64,000 nt of DNA from Salinicoccus sp. Bachu38 (GTDB lineage Bacteria > Bacillota > Bacilli > Staphylococcales > Salinicoccaceae). The DNA lies in the NCBI RefSeq assembly GCF_038561955.2, contig NZ_CP138333.2:930001-994000 (forward strand). The letters are read 5' to 3'. The notes below the pieces were generated by a model. The model saw only the letters and a list, made by a program, of their open reading frames with translations. It did not search any database and had not been told where the DNA came from. Position numbers and translations under genes: made by a program. This document shows positions 1 to 9,344 of the stretch, one piece after another. Within the stretch, counting starts at the first letter, position 1, and each line of letters starts with the position of its first letter.

Positions 1-11
1 GGAGGAACACT

Positions 12-3000
12 ATGAATAAGATCAATAAGTTGCTCGTCGCCAACAGGGGAGAAATCGCAATCCGCATTTTCCGGGCGTGTACAGAGCTCGATATTACGAC
101 TGTGGCGATCTATAGTAATGAAGACAAAGGTGCTTTACATAGATATAAAGCAGATGAAGCTTACCTTGTCGGCGAAGACCTTTCACCGACGGAAAGCTAC
201 TTGAATATAGAAGCGATCATCAAGGTCGCGAAGAACGCAGGAGTGGACGCAATCCATCCAGGTTACGGTTTCCTGAGTGAAAATATGGAATTCGCAAGAC
301 GCTGCGAAGAGGAGGGCATCATCTTCATCGGTCCTGAACTGCGCCATCTGGACATGTTCGGAGACAAGGTGAAGGCCCGTGAGACGGCAGTTTCTACAGG
401 TCTGCCCGTCATTCCCGGCACGGATGGGGCGGTCCAGTCATTCGAGGAAGTGGAGGCATTCATTGAAAAGCATGGATTTCCGATCATCATCAAAGCCATT
501 TCCGGCGGTGGCGGCAAGGGCATGCGCATCGTCGATGAGGAGGACGACCTCAGGGACAGCTACGATCGTGCGAAAAGTGAGGCATCCAAATCATTCGGCA
601 ACAGTGAGGTGTATCTCGAGAAGTTCATCGACAGGCCTAAGCATATAGAAGTCCAGATCCTCGGAGATACCGAAGGGAACATCCTTCACCTCTATGAGCG
701 TGACTGTTCAGTGCAGAGACGTCATCAGAAAGTGGTTGAGGTTGCACCTTCCGTGGGACTCTCCGATGAACTGCGCCTGGAAATCTGCGAAGCGGCCAAG
801 GACATGGCCCAGCAGGTCGGATATGTCAATGCAGGCACGGTCGAGTTCCTGGTGGCGAATGATGAATTCTTCTTCATCGAAGTCAATCCGCGTGTACAGG
901 TCGAGCACACGATCACCGAGATGGTCACTGGCATCGACATTGTAAAGACGCAGATCCAGATTGCCGACGGCAATACGCTGTTCGGTGAAGTCATCAATCT
1001 GCCGCAGCAGGAGAATGTCCCTCTGATGGGCTATGCGGTACAGTGCCGTATCACGACGGAAGATCCTTTGAACGACTTCATGCCGGACACGGGTGAAATC
1101 ATGGCCTACCGTTCAAGCGGCGGCTTCGGCGTCCGCCTGGATGCCGGAGACGGCTTCCAGGGCGCGGTCATCTCCCCGTACTATGATTCCCTGCTTGTAA
1201 AACTGTCGACCCATGGCCTGACATACAAGGATGCGAATGAAAAGATGATCCGGAGCCTGAAGGAGATGCGTATCCGCGGCATCAAGACAAACCTCCAGTT
1301 CCTGACCAATGTCATCAGTGACAAGGATTTCCAAAAAGGCGACTATTCGACGAAGTTCATCGATACGACACCTTCCCTGTTCGAATTCGAGAAGCCGAAG
1401 GACCGGGGAACGAAGACGCTGGAATACATTTCCACAATTACAGTAAACGGCTTCCCGGGTGTCGAGAAGCGTCAGAAGCCGCATTTCGATCCGCCAAGAA
1501 TGCCGGACTATGAACCGGTCATCGAAGACGGGACGAAGCAGATACTCGAACGCGAAGGTCCGGAAGGCCTGTCGAAATGGCTGAAGGCACAGGATGATGC
1601 ACTGATTACAGATACGACGATGCGTGACGCGCACCAGTCCCTTCTGACTACACGTATCCGTACCTATGACATGAAGAAGATTGCACCTTATACGGCCCAT
1701 GACCTCAAAGATGCCTTCTCGCTTGAGATGTGGGGCGGGGCGACATTCGATGTGGCCTACAACTTCCTGAAGGAGGACCCTTGGAGAAGGCTCGAAGTGC
1801 TCCGCAAGGAGATTCCGAACGTGCTCTTCCAGATGCTGCTTCGGGCATCCAACGCGGTCGGCTATAAGAACTATCCGGACAATGTCGTCGAAAAATTTGT
1901 CCAGGAGAGTGCTGATGCCGGCATCGACGTATTCAGGATATTCGATTCCCTCAACTGGATGGAAGCGATGAAGCAGCCGATTGAAGCGGTGCTGAAGACG
2001 GGCAAGGTGGCAGAAGGTGCGATCTGCTATACGGGGGACATCCTTGACCCGAAACGTTCCGATGTCTATACGATCGAATACTACAAGAAGATGGCGAAAG
2101 CACTCGAGGCGGAAGGTGTTCACATCCTGGCGATCAAGGATATGGCCGGTCTCCTGAAACCTCAGGCAGCATATGAACTGATTGGTGAGCTGAAGGCGAC
2201 GGTGGACATTCCGATCCACCTCCATACGCATGATACAAGCGGAAATGGTGTGCTGATGTACCATAAGGCCATCGAAGCAGGGGTGGACGTCGTGGATACC
2301 GCCCTTGGGGCACTGAGCGGCCTGACATCGCAGCCGAGTGCCAACAGCCTCTACTATGCACAGAGTGGGCAGAAGCGCCAGGTGCGTGCCGACATAGACG
2401 GCCTGGAGCGCCTCAGCGAGTATTGGGAGGATGTCAGAAAGTACTATGTGGACTTCGAAAGTGACATCAAGAGTCCGAATACTGAAATCTACAAGCATGA
2501 AATGCCGGGTGGCCAGTATTCCAATCTGTTCAGCCAGGCGAAGTCCCTCGGTCTTGGAGACCGCTATGGTGAAGTGAAGAAGATGTACCAGAAAGTGAAC
2601 ATGCTGTTCGGCGACATCGTCAAAGTGACACCTTCCTCCAAGGTCGTCGGTGACATGGCCCTGTTCATGGTGCAGAATGACCTCGATGAAGAGAGTGTCA
2701 TCGAACGCGGCGAGCATCTGGACTTCCCGGATTCCGTTGTGAGCTTCTTCAAGGGAGAAATCGGCAAACCGGTCACAGGATTCAATACAGAATTGCAGAA
2801 AGTGGTTCTGAAGGGCAGTGAGCCATTGACCGAGCGTGCTGGAAAAGTGCTCGAGCCGATCGATTTCGATGCACTCAAAGAGGAGATGTCGGTATTCTGC
2901 GAACACAAGATCACTGACAAGGATGTGCTGTCCTATGCACTCTATCCAAAAGTGTTCAAGGAATTCATCGCTACGAACAACAAATTCGGCAACGTCGAAG

Positions 3001-3449
3001 TGCTGGATACACCGACATTCCTTTTCGGCATGAGAAAGAACGAAGTGCTTGAAATCGAGATTGACAAGGGCAAGACCCTGATCGTCAATCTGCTTTCCAT
3101 CGGACACGTCCATGATGATGGTTTCCGTTGGATGTACTTCGAACTGAACGGCTTCCCTAGGAAAGTCTACATCAATGATGAAAGTGTCGAATCCGCAACA
3201 GCAAGATTAAGAAAGGCGGACCCGACAGCAATCGGCGATATCGGCGCGCAGATGCCGGGTACGGTGAGTACTATAAAGTACAAAGCGGGCGACACATTCA
3301 AGAAGGGCGAAGTCATCATCATTACCGAAGCCATGAAAATGGAGAACTCGGTCAAGGCGCCATTCGATGGAAAGGTATCCGAAGTATTTGTGGATGCCGG
3401 CGACAAGGTCCAATCGATGGATCTCATGATGACCGTGGAAAAGGCATAA
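12..3449 (+). CDS. pycA: Pyruvate carboxylase
   Basis: This cytoplasmic biotin enzyme carboxylates pyruvate to oxaloacetate with ATP and bicarbonate, refilling the TCA cycle. The 1145 residues match the full length of the single-chain family. The biotin carboxylase domain fills roughly residues 1-450, with the glycine-rich ATP loop SGGGGKGMRI near 165. The carboxyltransferase domain starts at DTTMRDAHQS near 535 and holds the metal-binding HLHTHDTSGNG near 736. The C-terminal biotinyl domain carries EAMKM, with the lysine at about 1109. The ATG start is preceded by GGAGG at 1-5. A hairpin terminator follows directly and the converging ctaA lies beyond it. In staphylococci pycA is also next to ctaA. 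Any promoter lies outside the window. Confidence 0.98.
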   Translation: MNKINKLLVANRGEIAIRIFRACTELDITTVAIYSNEDKGALHRYKADEAYLVGEDLSPTESYLNIEAIIKVAKNAGVDAIHPGYGFLSENMEFARRCEEEGIIFIGPELRHLDMFGDKVKARETAVSTGLPVIPGTDGAVQSFEEVEAFIEKHGFPIIIKAISGGGGKGMRIVDEEDDLRDSYDRAKSEASKSFGNSEVYLEKFIDRPKHIEVQILGDTEGNILHLYERDCSVQRRHQKVVEVAPSVGLSDELRLEICEAAKDMAQQVGYVNAGTVEFLVANDEFFFIEVNPRVQVEHTITEMVTGIDIVKTQIQIADGNTLFGEVINLPQQENVPLMGYAVQCRITTEDPLNDFMPDTGEIMAYRSSGGFGVRLDAGDGFQGAVISPYYDSLLVKLSTHGLTYKDANEKMIRSLKEMRIRGIKTNLQFLTNVISDKDFQKGDYSTKFIDTTPSLFEFEKPKDRGTKTLEYISTITVNGFPGVEKRQKPHFDPPRMPDYEPVIEDGTKQILEREGPEGLSKWLKAQDDALITDTTMRDAHQSLLTTRIRTYDMKKIAPYTAHDLKDAFSLEMWGGATFDVAYNFLKEDPWRRLEVLRKEIPNVLFQMLLRASNAVGYKNYPDNVVEKFVQESADAGIDVFRIFDSLNWMEAMKQPIEAVLKTGKVAEGAICYTGDILDPKRSDVYTIEYYKKMAKALEAEGVHILAIKDMAGLLKPQAAYELIGELKATVDIPIHLHTHDTSGNGVLMYHKAIEAGVDVVDTALGALSGLTSQPSANSLYYAQSGQKRQVRADIDGLERLSEYWEDVRKYYVDFESDIKSPNTEIYKHEMPGGQYSNLFSQAKSLGLGDRYGEVKKMYQKVNMLFGDIVKVTPSSKVVGDMALFMVQNDLDEESVIERGEHLDFPDSVVSFFKGEIGKPVTGFNTELQKVVLKGSEPLTERAGKVLEPIDFDALKEEMSVFCEHKITDKDVLSYALYPKVFKEFIATNNKFGNVEVLDTPTFLFGMRKNEVLEIEIDKGKTLIVNLLSIGHVHDDGFRWMYFELNGFPRKVYINDESVESATARLRKADPTAIGDIGAQMPGTVSTIKYKAGDTFKKGEVIIITEAMKMENSVKAPFDGKVSEVFVDAGDKVQSMDLMMTVEKA

Positions 3450-3450
3450 A

Positions 3451-3481
3451 AAATAAACCCACACTTGGTGTGGGTTTATTT
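3451..3481. terminator. Bidirectional terminator between pycA and ctaA
   Basis: A 14-bp perfect stem (3451-3464 with 3468-3481) closes a 3-base TTG loop. It has an A-rich left flank and a T-rich right flank, so it can end transcripts in both directions. Its right arm runs into the stop codon of ctaA (3480-3482), which lies on the opposite strand. Confidence 0.9.
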
Positions 3482-4373
3482 ATTTGGCTCTCGACAGCAG
3501 GAGGATGAAGTAGCACAGCAGCCCGAACAGCAGGGTGATGAACAGTGCATGGAGCAGGGCAATGAAGATGTTGACGAGTGTAAGAACACTCAGCATGCCT
3601 GTCAGCGCCTGCAGCAGTACGAGCACGAATGCAATCATCCAGCCATACCTCAGTATCCTGTACTGGCTGTAATTTTTAAGGACATGGATCAGAATGATGA
3701 AGATCCAGATTACGATGAGGCCTGCGAGCACCCGGTGGCTCATCTGTACCCACTGGTAGAAGTTCCCTGCCCACAACTGGCCCGGGCCGCAATGCGGCCA
3801 GTCCAGGCAGGCCAGTGAGGAGTCTGTATGTCTGACAAGGGCGCCACTGTAGACCACGAGATAGATGTAGATGGTCAGAAATATCGTGTGATACCTCAGA
3901 TAGGGTCTGATGATGAGCTCCTGTGCTTCAAACTTCTGGTCGACTTCGAATACGAGCAGTGTAAGCAGGAAGACAGCAGCAAAACTGATCAGTGAGATGC
4001 CGAAATGCGCAGCGAGTATGAAATCATTCTGTCCCCACATGACGGCCCCTGCACCAATCAGCGCCTGTGCGAGTATGAAGCCGATGCTCATTGCGACAAG
4101 AAAGCGCGTTTCCTTCTTATGGGAGAGCAGCTTCAGTGAAAGCCAGCTCACCACGCCGACGAGTATGATGGCCAGACCCGAGACGCCCCGGTGGGCGAGT
4201 TCGATTATGGTTTCTATCGGCCACGAACTGGGGATGACTTGTCCATGGCACAGGGGCCATGATTGTCCGCAGCCATCCGCCGAACCTGTCTTGGTTACCA
4301 GGGCGCCACCGATCTGTACGAAAATCATCATGAGTGTCGTGATGACGGCCAATATCTTTAAATTTTTATACAA
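3480..4373 (-). CDS. ctaA: Heme A synthase (CtaA/COX15)
   Basis: CtaA is a membrane hydroxylase that converts heme O to heme A for cytochrome aa3/caa3 oxidases. From the chosen start it has 297 residues and about eight hydrophobic segments. It begins MYKNLKILAVIT and carries the family segment GGALVTKTGSADGCGQSWPL, whose cysteine pair is seen in the Gram-positive branch, with conserved histidines in ELAHRGVSG, LAAHFGIS, ALVRHTDS and QMSHRVLAG. The open frame extends 35 codons upstream, but the TTG at 4373 has GAGGTG six bases ahead and matches the usual N-terminus. It diverges from ctaB, the arrangement known in S. aureus and B. subtilis. Confidence 0.93.
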   Translation of the reverse strand: MYKNLKILAVITTLMMIFVQIGGALVTKTGSADGCGQSWPLCHGQVIPSSWPIETIIELAHRGVSGLAIILVGVVSWLSLKLLSHKKETRFLVAMSIGFILAQALIGAGAVMWGQNDFILAAHFGISLISFAAVFLLTLLVFEVDQKFEAQELIIRPYLRYHTIFLTIYIYLVVYSGALVRHTDSSLACLDWPHCGPGQLWAGNFYQWVQMSHRVLAGLIVIWIFIILIHVLKNYSQYRILRYGWMIAFVLVLLQALTGMLSVLTLVNIFIALLHALFITLLFGLLCYFILLLSRAK

Positions 4374-4392
4374 TGGTAACACCTCAATAGTT

Positions 4393-4422
4393 CTTATACT
4401 GTATGTAGTCATAGAATACCAA
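4393..4422 (-). promoter_or_regulatory. Candidate ctaA promoter
   Basis: On the minus strand TTGGTA (4417-4422) and TATAAG (4393-4398) are separated by 18 bases, about 20 bases upstream of the ctaA start. The match is fair only. The rest of 4374-4471 shows no gene. Confidence 0.4.
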
Positions 4423-4471
4423 TATATATGAAAGGACGGGTCCCGGCAATCATCAATATGCTGGATTACCC

Positions 4472-4499
4472 TTAACAATTCCTGAATATATGGTAGAAT
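4472..4499 (+). promoter_or_regulatory. Candidate ctaB operon promoter
   Basis: TTAACA (4472-4477) and TAGAAT (4494-4499) are spaced 16 bases and point toward ctaB. Transcription would begin near 4506 and give an unusually long untranslated leader of about 180 bases. Confidence 0.5.
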
Positions 4500-4683
4500 C
4501 TAAATGTACAACAAACAACTATTCCCAGTATAAATCACATGGGGATTGAGATTGTGGCACATTAATGAACAATTTTTGAACAATATAAAATGTAACGATT
4601 TTATTTCAGAAATGTATAGTAAATGTGTCATTTTTAATTTATTATTATTTGTAAATGTGTTTGTGGTGAAAGGAGGCGTATGG
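4500..4683 (+). other. AT-rich leader between ctaA and ctaB
   Basis: No gene is seen here. The stretch is clearly richer in A and T than its surroundings and ends in the ctaB ribosome site AAAGGAGG (4669-4676). An open frame continues upstream of the chosen ctaB ATG into this region (from 4546), but it encodes a low-complexity segment with no ribosome site. TTTGTAAATG and TTTGTGGTG, about 12 bases apart just before the ribosome site, vaguely resemble ResD/SrrA-type TTTGTGAA boxes. That is a weak visual match, not a demonstrated operator. Confidence 0.35.
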
Positions 4684-5604
4684 ATGCAAAGTGATGTATA
4701 TGGGAATGATGTGCATCATGACAGTAAGGGAATCACCTTCAAGGCAGTGAAGACACTGGTCAAGGATGGTATCATCAAGTCAAACCTGATTCCGGCTTTT
4801 GCCGCAGGTTTTCTTGCTGTAATGTACCACAACCAATCTTTCTTCTCCAATGTTCCACTTCTGCTGATGATGGTTGTGGCAACCGGGCTTGTCATAGGCG
4901 GCGTTGCAGCACTGAACAACTACTATGATCGCGATATCGATTCCGTGATGGCGTCGAAACAGGCGAGGCCGAGTGTGGATGGTACTTTCTCCGGGCGGGA
5001 TATCCTGCTGATCGGCTACAGCTTTCTGATCATCGGAGAGATGCTGCTGTTTTCAATCAACCCGACAGCCGGCACATTGGGACTGATTGCCGCTTTCGGC
5101 TATGCAGTGGTCTACTCGATATTCGCGAAACGCCATCTGCTGTCGAATACGATCATCGGTGCAATTCCCGGAGCTATGCCGCCGCTTATCGGCTGGGCCG
5201 TGATTGACCCGAATCTTCATATTCTCGCCTGGGCGATGTTCATCGTAATGTTCTTGTGGCAACCACCACACTTCTACGCATTGGCAATCAGGCGGAGTGA
5301 TGAATACAGCGAGGCAGGAGTGCCTATGCTTCCTTCCGTGAAAGGGAATCACCGCACGAGAATATCAATTGTCTTCTGGGTGGCACTGCTTCTCTTTACC
5401 CCGATCATAATGACGGAACTTGGAACATGGTTCGTGATTCTGGCAACAGCATTGAACATACTATGGCTTGTCATTTCTTTCAACAAGTTCCGTCCGGTCG
5501 AAGATGATAACCGTCATGCCGGCAAGGTGTTCGTCTTCTCGTTAAATTACATTATTATATTCTTTGTAATGATTATCGTTGCTGGTCTATTAGGGAATTT
5601 CTAA
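4684..5604 (+). CDS. ctaB: Protoheme IX farnesyltransferase (heme O synthase)
   Basis: CtaB is a UbiA-family membrane prenyltransferase that adds a farnesyl group to heme B, giving heme O, the substrate of CtaA. The 306 residues include the prenyl-diphosphate motif NNYYDRDIDSVM near residue 79 and the second aspartate-rich region around RRSDEYSEAGVPM, with about nine hydrophobic spans. The ATG at 4684 is favoured over longer frames because AAAGGAGG lies seven bases ahead and the protein then has the normal family length. It is the first gene of the ctaBCDEF oxidase operon, with ctaC 30 bases downstream. Confidence 0.95.
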   Translation: MQSDVYGNDVHHDSKGITFKAVKTLVKDGIIKSNLIPAFAAGFLAVMYHNQSFFSNVPLLLMMVVATGLVIGGVAALNNYYDRDIDSVMASKQARPSVDGTFSGRDILLIGYSFLIIGEMLLFSINPTAGTLGLIAAFGYAVVYSIFAKRHLLSNTIIGAIPGAMPPLIGWAVIDPNLHILAWAMFIVMFLWQPPHFYALAIRRSDEYSEAGVPMLPSVKGNHRTRISIVFWVALLLFTPIIMTELGTWFVILATALNILWLVISFNKFRPVEDDNRHAGKVFVFSLNYIIIFFVMIIVAGLLGNF

Positions 5605-5634
5605 AGCTTAAGAATGAAAGAGAGGTCTATTTAA

Positions 5635-6795
5635 ATGAAAAATCGTTGGATGAATGCCAAATGGCTTGGACTCATCACCCTCCTGGCTGTATTTGCTTCA
5701 GGCTGTGGCAAGAATCATCTCAGCACTTTGAAGCCAGCTGGTGAAGTTGGACAGGAACAGTTCAATCTGATGCTGCTTTCCATTATCATAATGGTGTTTG
5801 TGGTGATAGTTGTCTCCATCATCTTTACTGTAGCAGTAGTCAAAAGTCGCAGAAAGAACTTGGGTGAAGATTTTGAGCCCAAGGACGTTGCCGGAAACCA
5901 TACATTAGAAATAATCTGGACTGCGATTCCGATTCTTTTACTTATCATCCTCGCCGTACCAACCATCTACCTGACATTCAAACAGGCGGATACCCAGGCG
6001 ATGGAAAATGAAGAAGGTGGAGTGAACAACGAAGAGACAGTCATCAATGTGACGGCCAACCAATACTGGTGGGAATTCGAATATCCGAATGAAGAAGTCG
6101 TCACTTCACAGGAACTCGTCGTTCCTACCGACAAGAAAGTATACTTCAATCTCAAAGGCGCAGATGTGAAACACTCATTCTGGGTGCCTGCAGCCGGCGG
6201 CAAGCTGGATACCAACGTCGATGGAATCAACAGTTTCTACCTTGAATTCAATGACGAAGATGCACAGGATTCCAACCGTCTGTTCTATGGTAAATGTGCG
6301 GAGCTCTGCGGCCCGTCACACGCACTGATGGACTTCAAGGTCAAAGCATTGCCTGAAGAGGAATATGACCAGTGGCTTGCAGACATGAAGAACATCGAAG
6401 AGCCTGTACAGGCATCTGCAGAAGATGCAGCAGAAGGTCAGGAAATCTTCAACAATTCATGTATCGGCTGTCACGCAGTCACTCCAAACGGTGCAGGTGC
6501 ACAAGGTCCCAACCTCACGAACTTCGGAGACCGTGACCTGATTGCGGGCTATATGGAACATAATGAGGAGAACCTGGTCAACTGGATCAAGGATCCTGAA
6601 TCCTACAAACCGGATAACAACATGACAGGTCAATACGACCTGACAGACGAGGAAATCGACGCTGTCGCTGCCTACCTGATGGAACTTAAGGTCGAGGAAG
6701 GCGCAGGCGATGTAGAAACGTTAAGGGAAAGCGCTGAAGAAGGCGCTGAAGGTTCTGAAGAAGAATCCTCAGAATCTGAAGAAGGAGGTAACTAG
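5635..6795 (+). CDS. ctaC: Cytochrome c oxidase subunit II with fused cytochrome c (caa3 type)
   Basis: CtaC takes electrons from cytochrome c into the oxidase. In this 386-residue protein the lipobox ASGC (Cys24) marks a lipoprotein signal peptide, and two transmembrane helices follow (about 43-70 and 90-112). The CuA site is visible as H180 in KHSFW and C221, E223, C225, H229 and M232 in KCAELCGPSHALM. A cytochrome c domain follows, with the heme motif CIGCH at 276-280. The fused heme domain identifies a caa3-type oxidase. The last 30 residues are almost all Glu, Ser and Gly, an acidic tail that may reflect a salt-adapted cell surface. ctaD starts two bases downstream. Confidence 0.97.
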   Translation: MKNRWMNAKWLGLITLLAVFASGCGKNHLSTLKPAGEVGQEQFNLMLLSIIIMVFVVIVVSIIFTVAVVKSRRKNLGEDFEPKDVAGNHTLEIIWTAIPILLLIILAVPTIYLTFKQADTQAMENEEGGVNNEETVINVTANQYWWEFEYPNEEVVTSQELVVPTDKKVYFNLKGADVKHSFWVPAAGGKLDTNVDGINSFYLEFNDEDAQDSNRLFYGKCAELCGPSHALMDFKVKALPEEEYDQWLADMKNIEEPVQASAEDAAEGQEIFNNSCIGCHAVTPNGAGAQGPNLTNFGDRDLIAGYMEHNEENLVNWIKDPESYKPDNNMTGQYDLTDEEIDAVAAYLMELKVEEGAGDVETLRESAEEGAEGSEEESSESEEGGN

Positions 6796-6797
6796 TA

Positions 6798-8717
6798 ATG
6801 GCATCCACAGCTAAAAAGCAAGGTGTCGGTTCTGTAATCTGGGAATACCTGACTACAGTAGACCATAAGAAAATAGCAATACTGTACTTGATTGCTGGTG
6901 GTTTCTTCTTCGTAGTGGGTGGTATTGAAGCGATGCTGATCAGAATCCAGCTCGCTGTACCAAACAATGACTTCCTCTCTGCAGGACTGTTCAACGAAGT
7001 AATCACGATGCATGGTACGACGATGATATTCCTGGCAGCCATGCCGCTGCTGTTTGCATTCATGAACGCGACAGTCCCCCTCCAGATCGGGGCGCGTGAC
7101 GTTGCCTTTCCATTCCTGAATGCACTTGGTGTCTGGCTGTTCATCTTCGGTGGTATCTTCCTGAACCTTTCATGGTTCCTCGGAGGCGCCCCTGATGCAG
7201 GCTGGACAAGCTATGCTTCATTATCAATCGCATCCGCCGGACACGGCATCGACTTTTACGCACTCGGTCTTCAGATCACCGGTGCAGGTACATTAATTTC
7301 AGGTATCAACTTTGTAACGACAATCATCAACATGAGGGCACCGGGCATGACATACATGAGAATGCCGCTGATGACATGGACGACGCTCGTGGCTTCAGTA
7401 CTTATCGTATTTGCATTCCCGCCGCTTACAATCGGCATCTTCCTGCTGATGTTCGACCGCATGTTCGGCTCCAGCTTCTTCCTTGTAGAAACTGGAGGGA
7501 ACACGATCATCTGGGAGCACCTGTTCTGGATCTTCGGTCATCCGGAAGTATACATTCTGATTCTTCCGGCATTCGGTATCTTCTCAGAAATTTTTGCAAC
7601 GTTCTCCCGTAAACGTCTGTTCGGTTACTCGGCAATGGTGTTTGCGACTGTACTGATTGGATTCTTCGGATTCATGGTATGGGCACACCACATGTTCACA
7701 GTAGGTCTTGGACCGACGGCGAACGCAATCTTTGCGGTGGCCACAATGGCAATCGCCGTACCGACGGGTATCAAGATATTCAACTGGGTCGCCACCGTGT
7801 GGGGTGGAAGCATCGAGTTCACGACGCCGATGCTCTACGCACTCGCATTCATCCCTTCGTTTACGATGGGTGGGGTGACAGGTGTTATGCAGGCAGCTGC
7901 GCCAGCCGACTACCAGTTCCATGATTCATACTTCATCGTTGCGCACTTCCACTATGTCATCGTGGGTGGGGTAGTGTTCGGCCTTCTGGCAGGACTGCAC
8001 TACTACTGGCCGCTGATGTTCGGTAACATGCTCAGCGAGAAGCTCGGCAAGATCACATTCGTCATCTTCGTCATTGGCTTCCATACGACATTCCTGATCC
8101 AGCACTTCCTTGGTCTATGGGGAATGCCAAGACGTGTATTCACGTATATGGACGGGCAGGGATATAACACCGCAAACATTGTTTCGTCCATCGGGGCACT
8201 GCTGATGGCCATTGCCGTAATCATCCTTGTCGTAAACATCGTCATGACACTTGCGAAGAACCAGAGAGTGGGCCGTGATCCATGGGGCGACGGACGTACG
8301 CTCGAATGGTCTCTGCCACTTCCGGTACCATACTACAACTTCGCCCAGACACCGCTTGTGCGTGGTCTTGATGCATACTGGATCGAGAAGAAGGCAAACA
8401 ATGGAAAAATGATGCCGGCAGAATCCCTGGAAGATTTCCATATGCCGAACAACTCGTTCATTCCATTCGTCCTGTCTTTCGGCCTGTTCGTGGCAGCCTT
8501 CGGTGCGCTGTACTTCGCATCCGGCAAAGAATGGGCAATCGATGCAGTATCCGATCTGCCGCAGCATCCATGGGCGCCATGGGTACTCATCCTTGGACTG
8601 GCAATCACATTCGGTTCAATGATCACACGTTCCCTCAAAGATGACCTCGGGTACTATGTAACAAAAGAAGAAGTGTTAAGAGACCTTGAAGAAGAAGAAG
8701 AAAGGAGGGCGAAATAA
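6798..8717 (+). CDS. ctaD: Cytochrome c oxidase subunit I
   Basis: This is the catalytic core of the proton-pumping terminal oxidase, holding heme a, heme a3 and CuB. Over 639 residues it shows the CuB and cross-link motif GHPEVY (H248, Y252), the CuB histidine pair WAHHM (297-298) and the heme ligand segment HDSYFIVAHFHYV. Length and the extra C-terminal helices fit the Bacillus CtaD type. GAAGGAGG lies ahead of the ATG. The C-terminus is strongly charged (EEEEERRAK). The stop codon shares one base with the ctaE start, so the two are probably translationally coupled. Confidence 0.98.
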   Translation: MASTAKKQGVGSVIWEYLTTVDHKKIAILYLIAGGFFFVVGGIEAMLIRIQLAVPNNDFLSAGLFNEVITMHGTTMIFLAAMPLLFAFMNATVPLQIGARDVAFPFLNALGVWLFIFGGIFLNLSWFLGGAPDAGWTSYASLSIASAGHGIDFYALGLQITGAGTLISGINFVTTIINMRAPGMTYMRMPLMTWTTLVASVLIVFAFPPLTIGIFLLMFDRMFGSSFFLVETGGNTIIWEHLFWIFGHPEVYILILPAFGIFSEIFATFSRKRLFGYSAMVFATVLIGFFGFMVWAHHMFTVGLGPTANAIFAVATMAIAVPTGIKIFNWVATVWGGSIEFTTPMLYALAFIPSFTMGGVTGVMQAAAPADYQFHDSYFIVAHFHYVIVGGVVFGLLAGLHYYWPLMFGNMLSEKLGKITFVIFVIGFHTTFLIQHFLGLWGMPRRVFTYMDGQGYNTANIVSSIGALLMAIAVIILVVNIVMTLAKNQRVGRDPWGDGRTLEWSLPLPVPYYNFAQTPLVRGLDAYWIEKKANNGKMMPAESLEDFHMPNNSFIPFVLSFGLFVAAFGALYFASGKEWAIDAVSDLPQHPWAPWVLILGLAITFGSMITRSLKDDLGYYVTKEEVLRDLEEEEERRAK

Positions 8718-9343
8718 TGGCTCACATGGAATATAATGTACCCAGTGAAAGATGGCCAACACATCCGGAAACAGCGACGATGGAAGGAAAAAACAAGTTT
8801 GTCGGCTTCTGGATCTTCCTTGCAGGTGAGACTGCGCTCTTCGCCTCTCTCTTTGCAACATATCTTGCTCTGAAGGATTCAGTACCGTCAGATGACCATC
8901 TCCTGGCAGCTGACCTTTTCGCCCTGCCGCTTGCATTCGTCATGACGATGTTCCTTTTGACATCGTCCCTTACAAGCGTCTATGCAGTCTATCATATGAG
9001 GAACAACAACTTTGCAAAAATGCAGCTCTGGCTGGGTATTACAGTCCTCCTCGGCCTTGGCTTCCTGGCTCTTGAGATATATGAGTTCATCGAGTATGTC
9101 CACCTTGGACATACATTCAGGTCGAGCGCATTCGGAAGTGCATTCTACTTCCTGCTTGGTACCCATGGTGCCCACGTCGCAATCGGCCTTGTATGGATAA
9201 CACTGCTTATCATCCGTAATGCCAAGCGTGGACTATCCGTGTACACTGCTGCGAAAGTAAACACTGCATCTCTGTACTGGCACTTCATCGACGTTGTGTG
9301 GGTCTTCATCTTCACAATAGTTTACTTGCTGGGAGTGTTGTAA
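8717..9343 (+). CDS. ctaE: Cytochrome c oxidase subunit III
   Basis: This integral membrane subunit of the caa3 oxidase stabilises subunit I. The 208 residues form about five helices. Family hallmarks are the N-terminal FWIFLAGETALFASLFATY, then THGAHVAIGLVWI and the C-terminal SLYWHFIDVVWVFIF. The start overlaps the ctaD stop by one base, with AAAGGAGG upstream. ctaF follows after one base. Confidence 0.97.
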   Translation: MAHMEYNVPSERWPTHPETATMEGKNKFVGFWIFLAGETALFASLFATYLALKDSVPSDDHLLAADLFALPLAFVMTMFLLTSSLTSVYAVYHMRNNNFAKMQLWLGITVLLGLGFLALEIYEFIEYVHLGHTFRSSAFGSAFYFLLGTHGAHVAIGLVWITLLIIRNAKRGLSVYTAAKVNTASLYWHFIDVVWVFIFTIVYLLGVL

Positions 9344-9344
9344 T

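Noticed and set aside
1113-3113. Open frame of 666 codons on the minus strand inside pycA
   Set aside because: It lies wholly opposite a highly conserved gene, has no ribosome site or recognisable domain, and is rich in His, Arg, Leu and Cys as expected from reading codon-biased sequence backwards.
4374-4683. Rex-type redox operator between ctaA and ctaB
   Set aside because: No TTGTGAAnnnnnnTTCACAA palindrome is present; only loose TTTGT repeats.
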